Shown here in pieces: positions 1 to 5,109 of a stretch of 5,109 nt of DNA; the stretch's first letter is position 1, and each line of letters starts with the position of its first letter. The position numbers and the translations under genes are program-made. The DNA comes from Bacteroidales bacterium (GTDB lineage: Bacteria; Bacteroidota; Bacteroidia; Bacteroidales; VadinHA17). The stretch covers positions 1 through 5,109 of the forward strand of contig JAFGXK010000307.1 of assembly GCA_016936695.1 (NCBI GenBank), in the 5' to 3' direction. Below the pieces are notes generated by a model. The model saw only the letters and a list, made by a program, of their open reading frames with translations. It was not told the DNA's origin and searched no databases.

Positions 1-783
1 ATCCACCCATCCGCCCCCATTTCCGCCGGGCTTGATATTCTCAAAATACCTGAATATCTGGTATCCAAGGTACTCCTGAAGATGCTGCCCAGGAGCATTG
101 GCATTCCTGGTCTCGGTACCCGTATATATCCCGTCAAAGAGAGGTGGTTCAGTCTCGAGATTGAACCCGAGTCCCTGAAAATGCTCATACCAGTTGGGAT
201 ATTTTACAACCACCTTAACCTTTGGATTGACTGCCTTTGCAGGTCCGATTATAAGGTTTTGCGCAGCCTCTGTCATCTGCTTAAGTCTGAAATCGGTCCA
301 GCTCATTTCACCCTTGTCCCTGATGCACAGTTCGCATTTGCAGTCGGTAAAGAAGAAATCATCGAGAATGATCTCGTCAAAATGCCTTGCGGTGAGCTCA
401 ATTATCTCCTTTACTTTCCTCCGGTGTTCCGGATTGGAATAGCAGTAAGTCTCGAACCTGTTCATCTCACTTACAGTAAGCGTGATGCCGCCGGCCGTTT
501 TTACTCCGCGGCTGTTAAAGAACTTCTTAACCTTCTCAAGCGTCTTTTCATCAACAATTACCATGTCACGATGCGTCTCGAGATAGATCTTGTCCACATG
601 AACCTGACTTGAAATCATGTCCCATATTGGTTCAAGCCACTTCAGGTCGTCCATCTGCCTTACCTCATAGGAACGTGCATAAACCGACACCTCAAAATTG
701 TCATATCCTTTTTCAATCTGAGAAAATAATGCGTTGAACCCCATCAAAAAAATCAGCAGCGATACTAAAAAAACTTTCTTCAT
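1..783 (-). CDS. Secreted TIM-barrel glycosidase-like protein of unknown specificity (3' end outside window)
   Basis: An open frame runs from ATG at 783 to the left edge with no stop, giving 261 residues; the C-terminus is missing. Residues 1-22 (MKKVFLVSLLIFLMGFNALFSQ) form a typical signal peptide, so the protein is probably periplasmic or exported. The rest alternates short hydrophobic strands and helices as in a TIM barrel: IYLETH (66-71), GVKTAGGITL (93-102), IILDDFFFTDC (138-148), VKVVVKYPNWYEHF (189-202) and FDGIYTGTETR (216-226). The paired Asp141-Asp142 at a strand end, Glu200, and Glu224 sit where glycosidase-type barrels carry catalytic or binding acids. Cys148, Cys150 and Cys153 form a CxCxxC cluster, possibly a metal site. 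I recognise the style of a Bacteroidota conserved hypothetical, glycosidase-like family but cannot name a family or substrate. The start is preceded by an A-rich leader ending in AAAAGG directly before ATG. It lies 62 bases downstream of the GH31 gene on the same strand, so co-transcription is likely. The gene is well supported; the function is inference. Confidence 0.85.
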   Translation of the reverse strand, partial: MKKVFLVSLLIFLMGFNALFSQIEKGYDNFEVSVYARSYEVRQMDDLKWLEPIWDMISSQVHVDKIYLETHRDMVIVDEKTLEKVKKFFNSRGVKTAGGITLTVSEMNRFETYCYSNPEHRRKVKEIIELTARHFDEIILDDFFFTDCKCELCIRDKGEMSWTDFRLKQMTEAAQNLIIGPAKAVNPKVKVVVKYPNWYEHFQGLGFNLETEPPLFDGIYTGTETRNANAPGQHLQEYLGYQIFRYFENIKPGGNGGGWVD

Positions 784-845
784 CCTTTTATTTTTGAAAT
801 TTTAAAACTTGAATTATCTATTTATTTGTTTTCGCTATTTAAAGT
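784..845 (-). other. Short AT-rich gap between GH31 gene and downstream gene
   Basis: These 62 bases separate the GH31 stop (TAA at 848-846) from the ATG at 783. On the minus strand the segment is strongly A/T rich and ends in AAAAATAAAAGG just before the start codon, the kind of A-rich leader Bacteroidota use in place of a strong Shine-Dalgarno site. I see no GC-rich hairpin with a T-tract and no convincing Bacteroidota promoter (TTTG with TAnnTTTG). This favours read-through from the GH31 gene into the downstream gene. Confidence 0.5.
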
Positions 846-3701
846 TTATCTGACTGAATTTCTAACAACAACCGGAGCCCCGTCATAGGTTAAGGTGGAA
901 TGAGGCTTTATATCCGGATCAAACTCAATATTGTTAGTTCTTGTCACCCACACAATATTGAAGGTTCTTTTCAAGGCCATGCCGGGATACTGACCTTTGC
1001 GCTCACCTATTGTCAGCTCACCCGTATTCTCCTCATAGTTTATGGGGATGGAACTGTATTCCCCCCTCTCATAACCGTAATTGACTCCCTCGTCCTCATA
1101 CAAGGTGAAAGAGGCATTCCTGCCGGTATAAACAAAGAGGGTGATAGGATCAGCCGGTTTATGGGAAGTGTATTCGATTTCGGGACCGAAAGGCAAGATC
1201 GAGCCTTCCCTTATGAAAAGCGGGAGTCTCTCATAGGGAGCAGTCACGTCAAGATATCTTCCGCCAGGAATGAACTGGCCGGTATAGAAATCGTACCATC
1301 CGCAAACCGAAGGAAAATATACCTTACGGGTTCTGGCCTTGTATTCATAAACCGGTGCTACCAGTATCGAAGGTCCGAACATATACTGATCGCCGATGCT
1401 CCTGACTGCTGGTTCGCTTCCGAAATCCATCACCATGGCCCTCATGATCGTATAATCGTTGAGCCATGTCATTCCGGCAAGTGAATAGATATACGGCATC
1501 AGTCTGTACCTCAGCCTGTCGTAATAAACCATGCTCCGGTATGAAGGTGTTCCGGCAGGCGATATGTTGAATATCTCCCTGTACGGATACTGCCCGTGGC
1601 TTCTGAAAAGAGGACAGAAGGCACCGAACTGGAACCAGCGCGTATTCAGCTCCCTCCATTCCCTGAGATCTTCCGATCCTTCCGCAGCCCTGGTATACCG
1701 GTTCTCAACACAGAATCCGCCGATGTCGAAGGTCCAGTAAGGGATCCCGGAAAGGGCAAAGTTAAGGCCTGCCGGTATCTGGGCCTTCATATCCTCCCAT
1801 CTGGTTCCGATGTCACCGCTCCATGTAGCTGTGGAATATCTCTGCAACCCGGCAAATCCGCTGCGTGTAAGCAGAAAAACACGCCGGTCGGGGTCAGCTT
1901 CCCTCTGTCCTTCATAAATTGCCTGTGCGTTCAACAGGGCGTAGGTGTTGAAATATTTCGTTGATGGTCCGAGCGCCGTGGGAGTCGAAAGCTTCTTCCT
2001 GTACTCCACGCTGGCATTGGAAAGAATATCAGGCTCCGAGGCATCCATCCACCAGGCATCAAATCCATGGATATAAAGATGATCCTTCATCTGTTCCCAG
2101 AATAGTCTGCGGGCTCCCTCACTGTAGGGATCATAGAATGAACCTATGTATCCCTTCCCTATCCAGTCCCTGACACTGTCCGCTACGGCCTGCCTGTACA
2201 TCCAGCCCCTGCTGTCGAACTCCTTGTAATGTTCGGTGGTGTGATAGAATTTCGGCCACACCGAGATCATTATCCTGGCATTCATCTGATGGACTGAATC
2301 CACCATAACCTTCGGATCGGGAAAGTACTTCGGATCAAACTCATGCGATCCCCATGAATCAACGGGCCAGTACGACCAGTCGAGCACAATATTGTCGATC
2401 GGTATATGCCTTTTCCTGTATTCCTTAACAACATTCAGCAGCTCAGTTCCCGACCTGTACCTCTCGCGGCTCTGCCAGTAACCCATCGACCACTTCGGCA
2501 TGATCTGAGCCTTGCCGGTCAGTTTCCTGTAACCGCTTATTACTTCGTCGAGGTTGCCGCCCCGGATGAAATAGTAGTCAATCTGGTCGCCCATCTCCGA
2601 AGTAAGGGAAAGGTCTCCCTGTTCCTGGGCAGTACGCGGACTCAAAGCCTTAAGTCCTATGTATGAAACGCCGCCGTCGGGTTTCCATTCAAGCCTGACA
2701 GGATACTTGTGTCCCTGCTCCAGTTTTCTTGAGAACTTGTAGGTATTCGGGTTCCAGGCGGTCCTCCATCTTTCCGGTACAACAAGTTCATCTCCAAAAT
2801 AAAGCTTCGTGTACCCGGCATAATAAAGCTTAAAATGATAGTTCCCCGTCTCTTTCGGTTCAATCCCTCCCGTCCAGGTTATAACGGAATTATTAAAAGG
2901 AAATGCCTCCGGAAAATTCTTTACCGTCCCGAGGTTTTCATAGTCGATCGAGGATTCTGTCCGCCGCACGCTCACCTTCGATGTATCCGCGTCAGCATAA
3001 TATGATGCAGTCAAACCTCCTGCCTGACCTTCATCATCATACAGGGTGAACAGGTCAAGCTGTGAATAATCGCGGGGATCGCCAAACTTAGTCAGGGAAT
3101 AATTGTCCCAGAGCAGCCCGTAATTCCTGCTTGAAACAACAAAGGGAACTGACACCTTGGTGTTATACTGGTACAGAACCTCGTTCAGCCCCTTGTAGTT
3201 GAACTCATCAGACTGGTGCTGTCCAAGCCCGTAAAAGGCCTCATCGGGGGGAGAACTGAACACCTGGCCCATCGCGTAGCCCCGGGTGCCCTCAACGGTG
3301 ATACGTTTGAACGATTTGCCGCCTCCCTGCTTTTCTTTCAGAAGAATATTCCCGTTTTCGTCCAGAAAGGTAACCTGTCCGTTAGGGAGAGCCACTTTTG
3401 CCGTTACCTTCGGCGCAATTATCACCAGAGTGTCGGGGTCCTCCCTGACCGTAAAAGACGGTGCCGCAACCCTGGGGCCAACCACGCACAGGCTTGAATC
3501 GTCAGAAAATTCTTCCTGAGCAGTGGCAGTAACATGGATTATGCTTTCGTCCAGAACCTCTATCCTTAACAGTTCCGGAACATCCGGAATTTCCGATTTT
3601 AGTCTCATTATCACCCCGTTATCCGTTTGTTCCCATGTGGTGTCAGAGCATGAAGAGAAAAGAATGACCGCTGCTGAAATTATCAGTAATAGCCTTTTCA
3701 T
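846..3701 (-). CDS. GH31 family lipoprotein with inserted PA14 domain, probable alpha-xylosidase
   Basis: This 951-residue protein is a retaining alpha-glycosidase of family GH31 that probably removes alpha-xylose from xyloglucan oligosaccharides. Starting at the ATG at 3701 gives a lipoprotein signal, MKRLLLIISAAVILFSSC, with Cys18 as the likely lipidated residue, so it is membrane-anchored in the periplasm or at the cell surface. A TTG 24 bases upstream is in frame but would put eight non-signal residues in front. Order of domains: N-terminal beta-sandwich (about 30-225, with the YGLGQH motif at 157-162), PA14 domain inserted at about 228-353, (beta/alpha)8 barrel from about 400 to 750, then C-terminal beta domains. 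The catalytic nucleophile is Asp553 in WWMDASEPD (550-558) and the acid/base is Asp630 in WSGDIG (627-632); both are intact. Arg700 and His702 in RSHG match conserved GH31 positions. The VLDWSYW and SVWPKFY segments and the PA14 insert resemble the xyloglucan alpha-xylosidases Cellvibrio Xyl31A and Bacteroides ovatus GH31A. The fold and family are near certain; the xylosidase call is inference, as alpha-glucosidases share the scaffold. Confidence 0.93.
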   Translation of the reverse strand: MKRLLLIISAAVILFSSCSDTTWEQTDNGVIMRLKSEIPDVPELLRIEVLDESIIHVTATAQEEFSDDSSLCVVGPRVAAPSFTVREDPDTLVIIAPKVTAKVALPNGQVTFLDENGNILLKEKQGGGKSFKRITVEGTRGYAMGQVFSSPPDEAFYGLGQHQSDEFNYKGLNEVLYQYNTKVSVPFVVSSRNYGLLWDNYSLTKFGDPRDYSQLDLFTLYDDEGQAGGLTASYYADADTSKVSVRRTESSIDYENLGTVKNFPEAFPFNNSVITWTGGIEPKETGNYHFKLYYAGYTKLYFGDELVVPERWRTAWNPNTYKFSRKLEQGHKYPVRLEWKPDGGVSYIGLKALSPRTAQEQGDLSLTSEMGDQIDYYFIRGGNLDEVISGYRKLTGKAQIMPKWSMGYWQSRERYRSGTELLNVVKEYRKRHIPIDNIVLDWSYWPVDSWGSHEFDPKYFPDPKVMVDSVHQMNARIMISVWPKFYHTTEHYKEFDSRGWMYRQAVADSVRDWIGKGYIGSFYDPYSEGARRLFWEQMKDHLYIHGFDAWWMDASEPDILSNASVEYRKKLSTPTALGPSTKYFNTYALLNAQAIYEGQREADPDRRVFLLTRSGFAGLQRYSTATWSGDIGTRWEDMKAQIPAGLNFALSGIPYWTFDIGGFCVENRYTRAAEGSEDLREWRELNTRWFQFGAFCPLFRSHGQYPYREIFNISPAGTPSYRSMVYYDRLRYRLMPYIYSLAGMTWLNDYTIMRAMVMDFGSEPAVRSIGDQYMFGPSILVAPVYEYKARTRKVYFPSVCGWYDFYTGQFIPGGRYLDVTAPYERLPLFIREGSILPFGPEIEYTSHKPADPITLFVYTGRNASFTLYEDEGVNYGYERGEYSSIPINYEENTGELTIGERKGQYPGMALKRTFNIVWVTRTNNIEFDPDIKPHSTLTYDGAPVVVRNSVR

Positions 3702-3752
3702 GGGTATATGGATAATATTAGACAATCGTGCCGGTGTAAAATACGGACTCTG

Positions 3753-3766
3753 CCTGGCTGGCCAGG
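3753..3766. promoter_or_regulatory. 14-base GC-rich palindrome in the GH31 leader, possible operator or leader hairpin
   Basis: CCTGGC-TG-GCCAGG is a perfect 6-base inverted repeat with a 2-base spacer, centred about 58 bases upstream of the GH31 start. It is the only GC-rich block in an otherwise AT-rich leader, flanked on one side by a run of A. It could be an operator or a short leader hairpin. Between it and the start, the minus strand has TATTTTAC (3743-3736), a poor partial match to the Bacteroidota -7 element TAnnTTTG, without a clear -33 partner. Function is inferred from position and symmetry only. Confidence 0.25.
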
Positions 3767-3868
3767 AAAAATCAGTAATAAAAATAGTTGAATATCGGAG
3801 AACTAAGAAGAATAACCGGAAGGATTTCCTTAAAATTTAATCTGAGCAAGTCATAAACCTGGAGATAT

Positions 3869-3927
3869 CTTTGTGTCTTTGCGTCTTCGTGGCCAAAAAA
3901 AAGTCACAAAGGCGCTAAGGCGCCAAG
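3869..3927. repeat. Imperfect palindrome built from 8-base units
   Basis: The left arm (3869-3892) reads as three 8-base units, CTTTGTGT, CTTTGCGT and CTTCGTGG. The right arm (3905-3928) reads as three complementary-type units, CACAAAGG, CGCTAAGG and CGCCAAGG. Folding 3869-3891 against 3905-3927 gives 23 facing positions, of which 17 are Watson-Crick pairs, 3 are G-T wobbles and 3 are mismatches. A 13-base loop holds eight consecutive A (3895-3902). From memory, similar CACAAAGG-type dispersed repeats occur between genes in many unrelated environmental bacteria; this has not been checked here. It lies between two co-oriented genes and has no coding potential. It could be a REP-like or miniature mobile element, or serve as a transcription stop. 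Confidence 0.75.
3895..3924 (-). terminator. Terminator-like hairpin after the chorismatase-like gene
   Basis: Inside the right arm of the repeat, the minus strand reads GGCGC-CTTA-GCGCC (3924-3911), a perfect 5-base GC stem with a 4-base loop. It is followed by TTTGTGAC and eight T (3902-3895). It starts 38 bases past the TAG stop of the upstream gene. The T-tract is interrupted, so this is a weak intrinsic terminator at best, and the longer palindrome would compete with the short hairpin. If active, it separates the chorismatase-like gene from the GH31 gene. Confidence 0.35.
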
Positions 3928-3962
3928 GATTATAAATATAATTTCATTATGAATAATTCAGG

Positions 3963-5105
3963 CTAAACTGACAGTTCTGCCTCAATCTCTGTAAGCAGAT
4001 CATCCCTGCAAATATCGGCTTCTATGAACACCATCGGCGACCCTTTGAACTGCTCGTTGCATATCTCCTTTACCAGGCTGAAATCCTCCTGCCGCTTAAT
4101 ATAAACACGCAGGAGTGAGAAACTGCCGGGCTCATCCTTTCCAGTGAGTGAACTGAATCGCACCCTGTCAGCAACCTTACTGATGTTTTCAATGGTTACC
4201 ATGGTCTGTTCGGCAACATCGCCCCTGCCTATCGTATCCTGTCCGATTATTGACGCCGTTCCTGAAACGAAAAGAGTGCTGACAGCTTTATTTACTACCA
4301 GGAGCCCCCTTTCAAACTGCGGGGGATTCTTTGCAGAGCTCATGCCAAGGGGTTGTCCCTTAAGCACCTCCTGACCGTAATCATATGCATTAACCTGACT
4401 GGGATTGCTTACGGGCTTAATCTGAACTCTTTCATCCGATCTGATCGCACAGAAATCGAGAAAGACTCCGCCATATTTCATTCCAACACCGGTTGCTGCC
4501 GGGAATCCGTGTATTGTTCTGTATTTATTGTAGTATTCAGTCCTTACTTCATTGAATATCTGGTAATTCTGAAATCCATTATGCATCCCGAGAATATCCC
4601 CTATAAAATTCCACTGCCGTACTATATTGTTAAAAGTGAGATTTTCCCTTTCGAGTATCTCTCCCATTATGTCGAAAGCCGCCTCAGAACCTTTCCTGGT
4701 ATCATCCTTGTACTGATCCCTTCCCAGGCCCGCTGACCAAACTTCCTTGCCGCTGTCTGATTCGATAACGACATAGGGGAATTCACCAAGGAATCTTGTC
4801 GTTATTCCCGACCTGCTTCCGGCCGAGAAAAGGGCCTCGACAGCTACACGAAAGGGTTCTTGAGGAGGATGGATTGAAACATTGAATGCAGGGCAGTGAT
4901 CGCTGAACCCGGCTATGACCGATCCTGAAATGAATTGTTTTTTCTCAGCATAAGCTGAATAATCGGGAACGCTGATAAAAATATTCAGCTTAACCGGCCT
5001 TAAGCCTTCCGAAATATCCGCTGAAATTTGCTTCCTGCATTGTTCCCATTCATTCTCAACACTTCCTTTCACTGCAGGAGTGTATATCCTGTATTCCTTC
5101 ACCAT
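3963..5105 (-). CDS. Chorismatase-like (FkbO/Hyg5-type, Rid-superfamily fold) protein
   Basis: A 380-residue protein with no signal peptide, so cytoplasmic. Several segments match the FkbO/Hyg5/XanB2 chorismatase family, whose members split pyruvate from chorismate to give dihydroxycyclohexadiene or hydroxybenzoate products. These are IVRQWNFIGDI (161-171), YQIFNEVRTEYY (181-192), GFPAATGVG (200-208), a SNPSQVNAYDY segment (233-243) in the place of the usual ENPRQ-AY motif, and LFVSGTASIIGQDT (278-291). The C-terminal DICRDDLLTEIE (364-375) holds acids near the position of the glutamate implicated in catalysis in FkbO. Length is slightly above the usual 330-350 residues. Differences from the classical motif and a short insertion (about 248-262) suggest a divergent subgroup whose substrate may not be chorismate. 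The ATG at 5105 is only four bases from the window edge and the frame is still open upstream, so a longer N-terminus cannot be excluded. No partner biosynthetic gene is visible. Family call fairly firm; activity is inference. Confidence 0.82.
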   Translation of the reverse strand: MVKEYRIYTPAVKGSVENEWEQCRKQISADISEGLRPVKLNIFISVPDYSAYAEKKQFISGSVIAGFSDHCPAFNVSIHPPQEPFRVAVEALFSAGSRSGITTRFLGEFPYVVIESDSGKEVWSAGLGRDQYKDDTRKGSEAAFDIMGEILERENLTFNNIVRQWNFIGDILGMHNGFQNYQIFNEVRTEYYNKYRTIHGFPAATGVGMKYGGVFLDFCAIRSDERVQIKPVSNPSQVNAYDYGQEVLKGQPLGMSSAKNPPQFERGLLVVNKAVSTLFVSGTASIIGQDTIGRGDVAEQTMVTIENISKVADRVRFSSLTGKDEPGSFSLLRVYIKRQEDFSLVKEICNEQFKGSPMVFIEADICRDDLLTEIEAELSV

Positions 5106-5109
5106 AAAA

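Noticed and set aside
82..612. A 176-codon plus-strand open frame.
   Set aside because: It is antisense to the left-edge minus-strand gene, whose frame has a signal peptide and coherent motifs. The plus-strand translation has no recognisable domain.
900..1484. A 194-codon plus-strand open frame.
   Set aside because: It lies wholly inside the GH31 gene on the opposite strand and its translation resembles no protein family. The GH31 frame there encodes conserved C-terminal domains.
3523..3840. A plus-strand open frame spanning the GH31 N-terminus and leader, a possible divergent small gene.
   Set aside because: It overlaps the GH31 signal peptide region and part of the leader, shows low-complexity Lys/Asn at its end, and has no ribosome-binding or domain evidence.
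3820..3840. Small AT-rich inverted repeats, AAGGA-TT-TCCTT and TTAAA-A-TTTAA.
   Set aside because: The arms are five bases and mostly A/T, expected by chance in AT-rich intergenic DNA, with no T-tract or promoter alignment to support a function.
3869..3928. Could the 8-base units be a CRISPR array or an insertion-sequence end pair?
   Set aside because: There are no regular spacers, the units are far too short for CRISPR repeats, and no transposase or clear target duplication is visible around it.
4353..4736. A 127-codon plus-strand open frame with hydrophobic stretches.
   Set aside because: It is antisense to the conserved core of the chorismatase-like gene. The hydrophobicity follows from the reverse complement of that coding sequence.

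Overview
The window looks like chromosomal DNA from a Bacteroidota organism, probably an environmental, polysaccharide-degrading Bacteroidales-type lineage. This rests on a secreted lipoprotein glycosidase of a type common in that phylum, A-rich leaders without clear Shine-Dalgarno sequences, moderate GC in genes with AT-rich intergenic DNA, and protein sequences that read like Bacteroidota families. The lineage is inferred from sequence style, not from a marker gene.

All three genes lie on the minus strand, so they are read from right to left. At the right, 3963-5105 encodes a 380-residue protein of the chorismatase (FkbO/Hyg5-like, Rid-superfamily fold) type, divergent from the characterised enzymes. 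Next comes a 261-base intergenic stretch (3702-3962). It holds a terminator-like hairpin, a striking imperfect palindrome built of 8-base units (3869-3927), and a 14-base GC-rich palindrome in the leader of the next gene. The middle of the window (846-3701) is one large gene for a GH31 lipoprotein with an inserted PA14 domain, most like alpha-xylosidases that act on xyloglucan oligosaccharides. After a 62-base AT-rich gap, a third gene starts at 783 and runs off the left edge. Its 261 visible residues begin with a signal peptide and look like a TIM-barrel, glycosidase-like protein with a CxCxxC cluster.

The GH31 gene and the left-edge gene are close enough to be one transcription unit and probably both handle carbohydrate outside the cytoplasm. 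The chorismatase-like gene is separated by the repeat and probable terminator, and is probably an independent unit. No SusC/SusD pair, regulator, RNA gene, insertion sequence or CRISPR array is visible. The GH31 gene is ordinary for the phylum. The less explained items are the palindromic 8-mer repeat, the divergent chorismatase-like protein and the partial TIM-barrel-like protein.
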